In this document: positions 41,344 through 53,285 of the stretch, piece after piece
Layout: every line of letters begins with the position of its first letter
How positions within the stretch are numbered: position 1 is the first letter of the stretch
Source of the DNA: Polyporus tsugae
Taxonomy: Eukaryota > Basidiomycota > Agaricomycetes > Polyporales > Polyporaceae
Length of the DNA stretch: 64,000 nucleotides
Assembly (NCBI GenBank): GCA_024305745.1
Contig: JAHRBS010000014.1
Span: forward strand, 2,549,501-2,613,500
Direction of reading: 5' to 3'
Notes under the pieces: generated by a model
Database searches by the model: none
Told to the model about the DNA's origin: nothing
Seen by the model: only the letters and a program-made list of their open reading frames with translations
Position numbers and translations under genes: made by a program

Positions 41344-44300
41344 TAAGTACTCGGCATGGGTACGAAAGCGGATTTGGCGCTATAAGCTGGCCGTGGAAAG
41401 TGGAGCCCGAGTTGAGAGCGGAATTTAACGAATTTCGTCGCTCCCAAGTTCTTGGTGAATATATCGGTGGGATTGTTGTCACCTTCAATGTAGAATAGGT
41501 CGACGATGCCCTTTTCATGTACCTCCCGAATGTAGTGATAGCGGATGTCGATGTGTTTAGACCTCGGCTCCGTTACTGGATTCGATGCAATGAAGATAGA
41601 CCCTTGGTTATCTCCAGAAAGAGGTATATGATCAATATAGTAGCCGAGTTCTGCAAGTAGGTTGCGAACCCAGACTACTTGGTGACTACAATCACTCATC
41701 GCCATATACTCAGCCTCAGTTGAGGAATGAGCAATCGTTTTCTGTGCACGTGAAGTCCACGAGAAAACACCACCCGCTAGTTTCAGGAAGAATCCTGTCT
41801 GCGAGCGTCGAGTGTTGGGATCTGATGCCCAATCAGAGTCAGTACCGGCAACTAAGCCAGTCTGAGCTTTGCCTTTGTAAACCAGGGAGTAATCCTTGGT
41901 TCCAACCAGATAGCGGCAGATATAGAGTGCACGCTTGAGGTGCTCCTCAGATGGGTTGGATGCAAACTGGGACAATTTTGTCACAGCGAAGGCTAAGTCC
42001 GGCCTTGTTCCTAACATGATATACAGTAGGGAACCGATGACTGTCTGGAACCTAGAGCGAAGCTCTGGTGTGGATTGCTCTTTGTTGGGCTCAGGTTGGT
42101 AACCTGCTGGGAGCGGAGTAGTAGCTGGTCACGTGTTAGTCATGCCGCAACGTTCCAGTACTTTCTCTAGGTAGGCGCATTGATCCAGGTGGATATCGTT
42201 GCCTTTGCGTGTAATACGCATGCGTAAGAACGCTTTGGCATCGCCAAGGTCTCGACACTCCCACTTTCTCATGAAGCGAGCTTTCAGTTCAGCTACGAGC
42301 TTCCTATTTCGCCCACAAAAGAGTGCATCGTCAACGTAGACGATAACAACTACAAGTGCTCCATCAGAGCGTTTGTAGATGTATATGCCTGCATCATTGC
42401 TGAGCCATTTAAAGCCCATCAATGTCATGGACTCAGACAAGGTGCGCCACCACGCTAAACCTGCCTGCTTAAGCCCATATAGAGCACGTTTGAGTCTGAG
42501 GACTTTGTGCTCTGTGCCGGGTGTGCGAAACCCTTCTGGCTGCTCCATATATATCTCTTCGTCCAGCTTGCCATATAGGTAGGCACTGCGTACATCGAGG
42601 CCTGAGATATGCCAGTCCTCGAGCGTTGCTAATGCTGTGATGAGACGCACTGTCTCGAATCGTACAACTGGGGAGAATATTTTGTTGAAGTCTTCGCCTT
42701 CGACCTGGGAGAAGCCTTTCGCAACAAGCCTGGCTTTCTTTCGTCCGTCAGTTTTGACGTCGAATACCCAGCGGTTCTTGACGACCTTTCGCCCTTTGGG
42801 CCGGTCAACCAAGTCATACACATCGCGCCTGCGAAGAGCCTCTAATTCTTCGCGGCAAGCGTTGAACCACTCCTTTCGCTCATCCTTTGGTAGAACAGCG
42901 ATATCACGGAAGGTCCATTCGCGCACATTAAGTGGCGAGGCCTTCTCCCCCTCATCGTCTGGTGGGATAGCCTTAGAAATAAGGTATTGGATGAGATATG
43001 CTCCCCCTTCCCGGCATAGTTCTGCCACATCAGTTCCGTCTGGATCACGCAGGGCATCTTCGACTTCCTCTGAGGACGCGTCTTCATCATCATCATCTGT
43101 TTCTTCCTCAGAACTTTCGTTCGAGTGTGCCTCTGAGCTTTGCTCACTAGGAGCGCCTGAGTGAGGTGGAGGGACTGGCTCTGCAGGTATAGGTTCCGGT
43201 ATGGGACCAGAGTCATCCTCTTCCTCAGTGTCACTGCTACTAGGTGAGATCATGGGAGTAGGCTCCCGTGGCGTGGTCCATTTCGAAGGTGGACGGAGTA
43301 CGGGTTCATCGCGTGATCGCGGAAGTGATCGAGAAGAGCTAGGCCCGGGAAGCCTCTCATCTCTGGATGGTGGCGCGGTACGAGAGCGACTTGTTTCTCC
43401 ACGAACTTCAACCATTTTCTTCCACGATTCCCATTTCTCTATGTCCTTGAAAATGTCTGTAGGGTGTCGTGATTCACCATAGACATTCCCTTCGCGAACT
43501 GGTACTTTCCGTTCTCTCCCAGATCGTCGCGGAGGACTCGCGCCAGATCTTTCAACCGGAGGAGATTGCGGCAACACAGGGCTATGCACACTCCGCGGCG
43601 TCTGTCTGCGTGAAGTACGCTGTACAGGTAGTTCAGCCGGTGGTGCAGGAGGTGCGACGTCTCGCACCTTGCCCTTGTCCTTTTTAGAAGGAAGGTTTTT
43701 GGGAGGACGATGTGGCTCCTCATCGTCATCAGGGAGATTCTTAGGAGCGGGGACTTGGTCCGCGGATTCCTGTGATTCCTCTTCATTGGGCGCAATCTGC
43801 TGCCTCTGTTGCTCCTGCTCGTGCGGACACTTCGGAAACATATGTTCATCAAATAGCGCTTGAGCAGCTGTAAAGATGACATTGTTTGGTAGGCGCATGA
43901 ACTTATAATTGTGACTTCCATCGCCGATGCCAAGGTAAACCATCAACTCCGATTTGGGGGATAGTTTATTCTTCCGCACTTCAGGTGGCAAGAAGACATA
44001 GGCTCCACATCCAAAGACGCGTAGGTGGCTAATGTCTGGCTTGGAGTTGTATAGAAGTTCATAGGGGGTTCGCCATTCCAGACGACACATAGGCGTCCTG
44101 TTATAGACGTGTGTAGCATGATCAAAGGAGAATTCCCACCAGGACTGAGGTATGCAAGCGTCATGTCGCATTGCCTCCCCTTTGTCCATGAGCGTACGAA
44201 TTATGCGCTCGGCACGGCCATTCTGTTGATGAATGTGTGGTGCACTGGTTATAATCTCGATGCCTCTGTCCTTGAGCATATTCGTGAAGGCTTTTGATTT

Positions 44301-46694
44301 CAATTCACCTCCAGCATCAGATTTCCATTTCTGCACCTTTGCGCCATATTGGTTTTCAACATATGTCAACCATTGTCGCGTAGATTGTAGGGCAGTGTCC
44401 TTGGTACGAAGTTTGACGGTCCACACGTGTGAAGTGTAGTCATCATAGTACAGTATAGCATACTTGTGTTTGTGGTACGAAGGGACAGGGAATTCTTTGA
44501 GGTCCGTGTGGACTAGCTCAAAAGGTTTTGACGCTCGTCTAAGATCGAGCGGATGGGATTGCGATGGCATTTTGCCTTCAGCACATCCTCGGCAAATCGA
44601 GTCCTCTTTGGGAATCTCAACATGCGGGCACTTGTCAGTGTGTTTCCGAGCATGTCTCAGCACATCGCGCGAAGGGTGTCCTAAGCGACGGTGTAGAGTA
44701 TCATAGTCGACAGCTTCAAAGGCTGTGATCATGTTTCGCGCCAGTAAAGGCTGCGTGAAGATGACATAAATAGTGTCACCAACGTTTCGTGGTTGAAACG
44801 TGACTACTTGCTTATTTGCTTGGTAGAAGGAGATACTAGCGGTCGATGCACGCGCTTTCATTCCTTCACGGAGTAATGCTCCCATTGAAACAAGTTTGTT
44901 GGTAAGATTTGGGACCAAGGCGACATTCATCAGCCTTATGGTCTTTCCAGACTCTAAAGTTAGGAAGACAGTCCCTTCACCAGTCATGAACGTGACCCCA
45001 TCTGCTGTGTATAGCGGTCGATGGACTTTGTAGTACCGGAAATCGGCGAAGTCACTCATGTTGAACGTAAAGTGCATTGACGCTCCTGAGTCGAGCATCC
45101 ACATGTTCGAGTCTTGCCGTTCAATCTGCTTATTCTTTCCCTTACAGCGCGCACACTTAGCATGTGAAGAGTGGTGAGGACATGTATTCTGCTCTATAGC
45201 TACAGATACATGCGGGCTGTTTACACAACAAGAGGGACTTGCGACATTATCAGCTGCCATTAAGGGCGCAAAGTCAGCATACAACTTGTTGTGGGGAGAA
45301 GAATAGACTGACCAGTACTGATCGAAGAAAGATTCAACTTCATCTTCAACCACGCCGAGCGACATGACGTCCTCGTCGTCCGTCAGCTCGTTCATCGGGT
45401 CGTCCAGAGGGGCGAGGCGCTCCTCTAGGGTGCGCTCTGACATGCGCTCCCTGAGGGTGCGCTTGCACTTGGGCGCGCGGTCCTCCTCACTGTCTGAGTC
45501 CTCGAGCTGCAAACTGCTGCTCTCCTCGGTGCCACTGGGTAAGTCGTTGCCACCACTCATCGTCGGAGATTGGGTTGATGAAGATGCGAGTGGGGTGGCC
45601 ACAGGCGAAGCCGCGCGGTTCTGTTCCTCCGGGGCGCGAGGGGCCTGTTGGAGTCGGACGAGGTCCTCGAGGATGCGGATGCGCTCGAACGTTGGCTGGA
45701 TGCCGAGTTCCTCGGCGAGGGATATGGCAGACGTGAGCGAGGGGTACTTGTTGTCCCCTGTCTTTGCGCGGACGGGCTTGCGCATGAGAGCGTGCGGATC
45801 CTCCACTCCGCTGGGGCCCTGGGTGATCGTGGTTGGGACGTCAGTGATGTGGGCAAAAGGCGCCACATCAACCATATGGGCAAAGTGCGCATGTTGGTGC
45901 GCACCTGGCTGTCCACCACGACCACGTCCAGAGCGGCGGCCGTGAGAGCGTCTGCCTTGTTGCTGCTGCCCATCAGGGCGCTGCTGCTGCTGCTGCTGCT
46001 GCCACTGAGGGTGCTGCTGCTGCTGCTGACGGAAGTTGGGGTCCGGCCCCTTGCGCTTGACAGCGCTGATCTTGTTGGCGTTGTTACGCGACTGGTGACG
46101 TCCTTGGCGCTGTTCCCAGTGCATGATCACGGCCTGGCGGACGCCGGCGAGCGTGATCTTCTTGATGGCAGGGCCAGCAGCATCATCCTTCAGGCCAGAG
46201 ATGTAGACCTGGATGACGGGATCCATGGACTGAGGGAGCTTGGAGACAAGCATCATCCCCTTGACGTGCTCTGAAACGTCGAACTTGTTGGTATCAAGGC
46301 GCTGGAAGTGCGCCTCGAGCTTGTCGAGGGCTGGGATAGGATTGGAGTCGCTGGGGACGGTGAGACTGATCGCGGCACGGAAGTCTTGATAGACGATGGG
46401 GATGCCCGGCTTCCCGTAGTTCGTCTTGAGGTGGTTCCAGATGTCCGCGGCAGTGGTCTTGCTAGCGATGGCACTGATGATGCTTTGAGCGAGGCGAAGG
46501 CGGATGTTACCCATGGCCTTGCCATTGAGTCCGTCCCATTCTGCTTGCTTGTCAGCGTCGGTGGCGGGGCGAGACTCGTTGATGACCTTCCACTGTCCTT
46601 GTGCCAGGAGGTAGGACTCCATGGTCACGGCCCACTCGAGGTAGTTGGGGCCCGTGAGGACGCTGGTAACGGCGGTGTAGAGCGCGTTCGACAT
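41343..46694 (-). pseudogene. Copia Gag-Pol polyprotein with one in-frame stop
   Basis: About 1783 codons in one frame from ATG 46694 to TAG 41343, broken once by TGA at 42131-42129 between reverse transcriptase and RNase H. Domains with rough positions: UBN2-type Gag (residues 10-200, TGPNYLEWAVTMESYLLAQG); a Q-rich then Arg/Gly-rich stretch (220-265) where a zinc knuckle would be; aspartic protease at 535 (MWMLDSGASMHF); GAG-pre-integrase (CRGCAEGKMPSQSHP); integrase core at 725-840 (HTDLKEFPVPS, GRAERIIRTLM); reverse transcriptase at 1300-1500 (NRWVFDVKTDG, LDVRSAYLYG, VYVDDALFCG). RNase H follows the TGA (GTDSDWASDPNTRRSQTG, SSTEAEYMAMSDCSHQ, KHIDIRYHYIRE). The TGA sits in a conserved linker near TNT-stop-PATTPLP; CGA to TGA by CpG deamination is a likely origin. 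Confidence 0.93.
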
Positions 46695-46997
46695 TGTGCG
46701 AGAGGGGTTAAAGTCTGGAGGGAAGAAGACGTGTCAGTCAACATCCACAAAGACTTTTTAGGGCAGCGGTCATGGAAAAACGCGCTGGCATAGGTTCCCC
46801 CTCTATTTGGTGGAGGGCAGGCAGCGACCTCGAAGGCGCGCCACATCCAGCTCCACTGCTGTGGATGGCAGGCAGCGGATAATCGCGCCACATCCATCCA
46901 ACAGGTTGTCTGCCATAACGGCGACGAAGGGATTCCAGGCGAGCTGGAAGCCTCACAGGTCGCAGCCAGCAATGAGCGGCGCAGTACCTGGGCATCA
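46695..46997 (-). other. Retrotransposon 5' leader
   Basis: About 300 bp between the primer-binding site and the Gag start. It would contain packaging signals; I see short direct repeats around TCCACTG/ATCCATCC but nothing decisive. Confidence 0.5.
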
Positions 46998-47012
46998 CCA
47001 GGGCTCATAACC
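46998..47012 (-). other. Primer-binding site matching initiator tRNA-Met anticodon arm
   Basis: Directly inside the 5' LTR. The plus strand reads CCAGGGCTCATAACC. CAGGGCTCATAACC is the anticodon stem-loop sequence of eukaryotic initiator tRNA-Met (CAT anticodon inside), not the tRNA 3' end. This is the half-tRNA priming known for Drosophila copia and Ty5. Confidence 0.8.
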
Positions 47013-47340
47013 TGTTGAACCCGGGGGCAAAGCCCACACCGGGCAGCAACTCTAGCGGAAGCTCCGCATACTCACCTGGAGGGGTTGTTGAGGCTTGTTA
47101 AGTGATGATGGTGGTAGGGTGTAAAGAACTGTCTGTATTGGGGGCTCTGGGGAGCCCGTATATATACTACTAGATTACATAAGAACTGTACAGTAGCATA
47201 CACGGTGCACAGTCGAGCTGTGCGTGATTATCATAGACGAGGCTATGAGTAATCTGGCATGTGTGACAACTGGCGCTATGGCGGTATCACAGCCTAGCGG
47301 CTATGTTGGCTGCCAGTGCTTGGCAGTGCCGCGCTCAACA
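47013..47340 (-). repeat. LTR (5' LTR in element orientation)
   Basis: 328 bp, same ends as the left copy. The three differences I count lie at the sites corresponding to the T/A, G/A and C/T changes in the right half of the plus-strand LTR. Confidence 0.95.
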
Positions 47341-47345
47341 CGCGA
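47341..47345. repeat. Target-site duplication, right copy (CGCGA)
   Basis: Matches 41000-41004. Removing one copy restores the transposase reading frame. Confidence 0.95.
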
Positions 47346-48390
47346 GACAAGCTGGCCGCCCCCGTGTCCTTATGGGGGAACATATCCAATTCATCCGCAC
47401 CCTCCTTAATGAGAAGCCTACCCTCTACCTCGATGAAATCCAGGACCACCTTACTCGCACGTTTGGCATCCGCGTCTCCCTTGCCACACTTGTCCGCACC
47501 CTCCGTCGCATCCGCTACTCATCAAAGGCTGTTGTGAAGGGGGCAGCTGAGCGAGACGATCTTCTGCGCGCTGCTTTCATGAACCGCATCGCATTGGAGG
47601 TCCCTGACCCATCTATGCTTATGTTTGGTGATGAAAGTGCAGTCGATCAACGGGCAGCAATCCGCAAACGTGGATGGGCACCCCTGGCTTCACACTGTGT
47701 TCAAAGATCCTGCTTTGTCCGAGGACAGCGATATTCATTGCTCCCCATCCTCACAATTGATGGCCTCGTGACCTTCAAAGTGTTCGAGGGTTCCGTCACA
47801 AGCGAGCGGTTTGTGGAATTTCTCCGCGAATTTGTGGTATGCTCCATGTATATGTCTGAATTATGCACATCATGCTAACTCTTTCATAGATTCCACTCAC
47901 CACACCATATCCTGGCCCACGAAGTGTGTTGATTTTGGACAACTGTAGTATTCATCACGCAGAAGCCGTGCGGGCACTGGTTGAAGATGAGGCTTGTGAG
48001 TTATAAGGTGTCAATGATTTTGTTACTAATGCTCACAGTCACTTTGTAGTGTGCAAGCTTATCTTCCTGCCACCGTACTCCCCCGACAGAAATCCTATTG
48101 AACTCGCTTTCGGGTTTATCAAATCACAGCTCCGCCGAGCGAACCACGAGCTAGTTGTCTCGGACATTAGCGAGGCGTGCTACAAGGTCACACCGGAGAT
48201 GGCGAGAGGATGGTTTAGATGTGCGGGGTATATGTAACTGATGAAACAACGCATCTACCGTACATAAGCTAGCAATGTAACCCACCCGTCGTCGAGTCGG
48301 ACGTCTCACCGGGACTGAGCGCCCACGGAGAAAGGACATAGGCGCCCTCGCCTCAACCGGACCTGGGCGGCTAGGGCGCGATGGCGAAAA

Positions 48391-48418
48391 CGCGATTCCG
48401 TATCAATATGAAAACAGT
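48391..48418 (-). repeat. Right terminal inverted repeat of the Tc1-like element
   Basis: Reverse complement starts ACTGTTTTCATATTGATACGG, matching the left end with a few substitutions. Confidence 0.85.
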
Positions 48419-49158
48419 TATAAAGTTGTTCGAACTCTTTTTGTATTCGTGGGAACTAGCCTTTTCTCCGCGCTCAGCATATGCTTACATAATTTCATCC
48501 GCATTGCGGGCCTCTTCTCAAGAACTTTCGTCGTCATCTTATATTATCCCTGCTGTACGATATCGTAGGGCGGATTGGACGCGATCGAAAGTTTGGAGGC
48601 AGCACTGTCACGATGTGGATACTGTGTGGATGTCGATTATGAGAGGTTCTTCAATTCGACAGATATTATCTCCGATTCCTAATGCCTATGACCTTTGGAA
48701 ATATCCATCGCTCCACGGTTTCAAGGGATACTACTCTCATCTGCTGCCTGGTCTGAGCTTCGGCGGCCTCTTGAGATTCAACTTGAATTTAGTGACACTG
48801 TCAACAAGCTCGAGGGCCATTTCCGCAGATAAGGCTGCGTCCCTGTCATTAGCCGATCGGCTATTAGGGAGGTGCCTGAACGACTCGTGCATTGACATCC
48901 ACCGACGACGAGAGAGACGTCTCAAACACCCTCGAGGGTCTCCACTAAGGTTCTCTCCTCAGTTCTCCCTCCGCTGCTTCTTCTACTGCTCTCTATCTTC
49001 CGGGCTGTTTCGTCTGCTGCTGTCGCCTCTGTGCATCCGACGTCTTCCATTACCATCGCCGAACAACGCACAACACACCATCTGCCTCGCCTGCCTAGTA
49101 TGTCGATTGGTAGCTGAACTCTCCACATCCTACGCTGCTCTTCTCGCCACGACGCAGC
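48419..49158. other. Upstream region of the Ser-rich coiled-coil gene
   Basis: About 740 bp. Pyrimidine-rich from 48900 to 49150, consistent with a promoter/5' UTR. A plus-strand open frame of 323 codons begins inside the transposon end (48381) and continues through here, but its content looks like translated CT-rich noncoding DNA. Confidence 0.5.
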
Positions 49159-52096
49159 GTGTTTACCATGACACAAACACAGCGAGCTTCACAAATCCCA
49201 GTGATGACCCCTCGGGCGTCCCACAACGGTTCCAACCTGCCGAGTGCGTTGCCTTCCCCACACCTCGGCCTTGTCCCCCCCTCTCGATATCCCTCTGTGA
49301 GCGGGAGCCCAACCCTCCCTTCACCGGGCTCCAGCCCATCCCCACCGAGTAGCGGAGGCGGGAACACTCCCTTCCGTACCTTCCGCAACTTCCTTTCCTT
49401 CGGGACTAGCAGCAAGCACGCGCCGAGTCCTAGCTTGCCTTCCGCGATACCGAAGAGCCATTTCAGCACGCTTGGGCCCCTCCGCCGTTCTGTCAACGTG
49501 GAGCGCAGGGCATCATCCCCACAACTCGTGAGGCGTTCAGAAGACGACTATGTGTTAACTATCGACGTCCCTCGTCCTGGCGACGAGAAGTCACCAAATA
49601 CCCGCTTGTCAAAAAGCAGTGACCCCTCCCCAACATCCCGATCACCGTTGTCCTGCTCGCAGAGTCTGGTAGCGGAAAGTCCAGGTGCGTTCATTCTCGG
49701 CGATTTGAGCTGTCCCCGTACCTACACGTGCCACAGCTTCACCCGCAGGCACGCCTGCGTTACATGCATCCGAACTCTCTACGATCCTGGAGGCGGAAAC
49801 CTCTGGGATATCGAAACACCTCCCCAGTCTTGACTCTTCGCAGGCAGAGAGCGAACGGGAATCTGACATCAGCCCAAACGCATTCCAGCCACGGGCACTC
49901 TACCCCCCACCGCGCAATACCCGGCATGGTAGCTCTTCGCCATCAAATGATACCTCTGCATTGGATCTCTCGACATCGAAGCTCAGGAGCGAGGTTCTCG
50001 CCGCGCTATCGGAGAGTGGCGGGAAGCAGGACTGGCTGAATGGTGTCGTTGTGGATGACGTGCCTTCGGACAGCGCCATTGGTCGCGAGCGAACGCCCGA
50101 AAGTTCAGACACGAGCTTCAACTTGGACTCTCTCGACCCCGACCTCGCCGCGCTGCTCAGCCCGAACAGGGTGCGGGGCGGCAGCACTGAGCCAGCGATC
50201 CTTGTAGCTATCGACGCTATACCACCCCCCACCTCTAGTCCCCCTCCTATTTCGCCGAAAAGACACGCCTTCTCCACCGCCACCTCCCCTTCGTCGACGA
50301 CATCAAGCGGGATGCAAGCGAGCACCTCGACGCGCCGCATCCCCACCTCCCTCTCTGCCGCCCCCCGTCTGCGTCCAAACTCTAGTTTTCTTCCGCCACC
50401 TATCACAAGATCAGTCTCCGACCGCTCTGGCTTCACTTCTGCAGGGATCTCAGGTCCCCCCTCCCCCGTCACGCGCACACCGCCCGGTCGCATGTCCGTC
50501 AGTCCCGATCGTCCACTATCGATGATATCTGGTTCGTCTCATAGTCGACTCTTGCGCGCGTCCCCCGGAGACACCACGACTACGGCGAACTCGACCATGC
50601 GAACACTAGGCAGCAGCGGAAACAGTGAAGAGCGTGGAACCCCAGCTTCGCGCCTTATGACGCCTTCACGATCGTACTCTGCGAACCCATCGCGTCCACC
50701 ATTGTCACGGTTTCACGCGACGCCGAGCAGCATCTGGGACGCACACTCGGCGTCTCCGCCCTCGCGCGCTCCTTCGTCGATCGGCACTGCCCCGAGCCGC
50801 CTGCAGAGCCATCGTCCAAGCCTGGATACGGAACGGCCACGGCTCACGGGCAATCTCCGGACACGGAAGCGTAGCACGAGTGTCATCGAGAACAGGATAA
50901 CTGCTGCCTCCACGTTGCATCATCCTGGATCGGTCTCGGGTCCTCGTAACATGACGGACTGGCTGGGTCCGCGAACAGCCAAAGCATTTGCCGCAGCGGG
51001 GCTGCTGGACCTCGACAAGGATTCACCCGGTAGCTCGAGTCGCCCCTCGTCGCGCTTCGGTACCTCGCGCAGCAGTATCGACAGGGACTCGCGGTCGCGA
51101 TACACGCCGTCGCGAAATGCGTACTCCGAGGCCGGATCGACCTCGTCATACGGCGCGCGAAGCGGGAGCGTATCACGGGCGGCTGGTTATCCGGACGGCG
51201 CTGTGGGTCCGATGGGCGAGACGTCGCCGCGAACGGTGTTCTCAAGCGCCTCAACAGCTCCAACATCGGTGTCTGCTTCTTCCTTCCACTCGGAGATTCA
51301 GCAACTCCAGGATAAGCACGCGCTCGAGACTAGCGCGCTCCTCAATGCCCTCGCTGACTCTCAGCGGACAACCCACATGCTCCGGGACGAGAACGGGCAA
51401 CTACGAGAGCGTATCCAGATGCTTGAGGATAAACTCGCAGACGCGCAGGAGCGTATTCAGGCAATTCTCTACTCACAGCCTCCCGCCATCCCCCCGAACC
51501 CGGTGTATTCAAAGCGCTACGCCAGCCCGGGCTCGTCCGAGCGCCGCGCGTTCCCTACGCACTCGCGAAAGAACTCTTTTCTGCGCGTGCGTGGGGAACC
51601 TTCGTCCTATCCGGACACTCCCTCATCCCCCGACCTTCCCTCCGCTAATCCAGAAACTGCGTATGACGTCGCAGACGCATTCAAACCACCTTCTCGAAAG
51701 CGCGCGAGCACGACCTCGTCCATGTTTGCGTCGCTCCCCTCCAACATGTCTATGATTATGCAAGAAGAGCACATCTCGCCTGATGCCTTCGTCGCCTTCT
51801 CGCAACACTCGTCTTCCCCGCCCGGCTCACCCACGATGGTCCTCGCGCGTCTCCACGGCGAGAACAGCCCAGGCGTGTACTCATCCATCCCGAAACCTTC
51901 GCCCAGACGGAGCTTCGGCCACGTCGCGAAGAAGTCCGCGTCGTCTGCGGGGAATATCTCGCCGACCACAGCGAGCTTCTCGATAACGACAAGCTCACCA
52001 GGGAGTTTGTACCTGCGACCGGAACATGAGCGCCATTTGGGCGATATGCCGCCGCTCGACCTCGATTCGGAGGAGTTCGACTTTGACGATAGCTAG
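49159..52096 (+). CDS. Large Ser/Pro-rich protein with C-terminal coiled coil
   Basis: Two exons, 49159-49684 and 49749-52096, close in frame to about 957 residues (the ATG encoding MTQTQ at 49168 is an alternative start). The product is mostly disordered, rich in Ser, Pro, Arg and Thr, with many SP/TP sites that could be phosphorylated. One folded element is clear: a coiled coil around residues 690-750 (EIQQLQDKHALETSALLNAL, RDENGQLRERIQMLEDKLAD). Other conserved-looking islands are TPALHASELSTILEAETSG at the start of exon 2 and NMTDWLGPRTAKAFAAAGLLD in the middle. The C-terminus is acidic (DLDSEEFDFDDS). No catalytic domain is seen. The composition fits a cytoskeletal, polarity or signalling scaffold, but that is inference. 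Confidence 0.8.
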
Positions 52097-53285
52097 TCGC
52101 GGGTGAGCCACTACTCACATACCGACATATGTCCATGCATGCCCCATCGCACGCTCCTTTCACGCGTCTGTCCTTTCCCAATCGCTTGTTTGCCCGCTTG
52201 AGCGTTTTGCTCGCGGACCCGAGTCTCACACCTTGGCGCACGGATCGGTTTATGGATCCTTCGTTTTCGCTCATTATGTACATTCTTCTTCATGTTTGGG
52301 ATTTCCCCACCTTGTCCGCTCGCTCATGATCCCGCTCCTTTCGCATCTGCTTTCGTTCTTCATCCCCATCATCTCCATCTCGAGACCGCTCGCCCTCCCA
52401 CCATACCACCTCCTCTGCTAACTCTCGTCTTAGCGCGCCTGCATGCACGCATAATTTAGACCGTCCATGTTTTGCTGTCGCGTACCCGTACTGTAACTCT
52501 CACCAGTTGTTTGTTTAGCTCCTCCTGCGCTCTGTCAACAGGATGTACCTTACGTAGACCGCTATTTTAGTCCTGCGCTGTGCTCGCTGTGGCATCTTCT
52601 GCAGTTGCTCCGTACCTGTTTCGTATTCTTTTCTTTGGCTGCTCCCATTTCAGGTGCGTTTGCCCGATTAGCGTCTTCCGGGAGGGCTTGACATTAGTAC
52701 GTGTGTCAAAATCTTCACGCACAAGTATGACTGATGCAACCTTGGCTGTCTAGGTCTCCTAATCTTAACGACCACGTTTCCCATCCAAATGCTAGCCGGC
52801 CGTCCACAGTTCCCGTGGTACTGCTCAAGCATGAATTTCGACGCTGGAAACGCTTCCGCATGGTGTCCGATCACTCCGAGCTACTCCGCGATTCGAGAAA
52901 GCCCCCGTAAACTTGTTCATTCACAATCTTCACGTGAAGTTGAAAGGACAGACGACCTGAGAAGACGGTGTCGTCCCCGCCCTGGTGTGGCAGTCAGCAT
53001 TTTCGAAGTGCGTTCTCGATGAAATATATTCACTTCGCTAATTGACTGCAAACAATAGACCCGATATTCTGAAGGCTTTGGGAGACAGGTGTCAGAGTGG
53101 CCACAGCGCTTTGTGGCCGCTTTGTGGGTGCTAGCCCACCCGCATCGCAACCGCTTAAAAGCCGGCGCTCCGCAACTGCTCCTGGCTACCAACCACCACC
53201 AACTACCACCTCAATCCGATCCAGGCCTCCAGCTCAATACTCAAACCTTCTTACCTCTAACGATTTGCCGTAGCTACGATCACAC
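52097..53285. other. Intergenic region
   Basis: About 1.2 kb. T-rich 3' flank of the coiled-coil gene to about 52650, then a stretch with short frames only. No gene supported. Confidence 0.5.

Larger units (their letters stand above)
41005..47340 (-). mobile_element. Ty1/Copia LTR retrotransposon, nearly intact
   Basis: 6336 bp, coding on the minus strand. Two 328-bp LTRs, 5-bp target duplication, primer-binding site next to the 5' LTR (right side), polypurine tract next to the 3' LTR (left side), and one continuous Gag-Pol frame with a single in-frame TGA. Protease, integrase, reverse transcriptase and RNase H occur in Copia order. Confidence 0.95.
40833..48237 (+). pseudogene. DDE transposase (DDE_3 superfamily endonuclease), split by retrotransposon
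   Basis: Exon parts are 40833-41004, then after the LTR element 47346-47836, 47890-47995 and 48050-48237; phases agree at every join. The N-terminal part (ARRKVSTDLKARIPVLFLDQ, SVAEICEILGVAKSMVYQTL) is a helix-turn-helix DNA-binding domain. After the insertion come a second HTH-like stretch (TLYLDEIQDHL, RVSLATLVRTLRRI), then the catalytic DDE domain: MLMFGDESAVD (first Asp), RSVLILDNCSIHHA (second Asp) and PPYSPDRNPIELAFGFIKSQL (Glu). Both internal introns are 53-54 bp. Apart from the insertion I see no stop or frameshift, so the enzyme was probably functional until the retrotransposon landed. Readthrough from the 5' part enters the LTR and stops at about 41091. Confidence 0.88.
40687..48418 (+). 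mobile_element. Tc1/mariner-like DNA transposon, interrupted by a Copia element
   Basis: Imperfect terminal inverted repeats begin ACTGTTTTCA at 40687 and end with the matching complement at 48418. They share a block GATACGGAATCGC. Removing the 6341-bp LTR element plus one copy of its target duplication leaves about 1391 bp, a normal size for the superfamily, with one transposase gene. Flanking bases are TA-rich but a clean TA duplication is not certain: left flank ends TTATT, right flank begins TATAA. Confidence 0.85.

Noticed and set aside
48381..49352. 323-codon plus-strand frame starting in the transposon end
   Set aside because: It begins in the inverted repeat, crosses CT-rich leader sequence and overlaps the better-supported exon at 49159 in another frame.
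49655..49685. P-loop-like AESGSGKS reading next to a splice donor
   Set aside because: It is in a different frame from the long Ser-rich exon. The Ser-rich frame joins the next exon in phase, whereas the P-loop frame has a stop just upstream and no GTPase or NTPase motifs around it.
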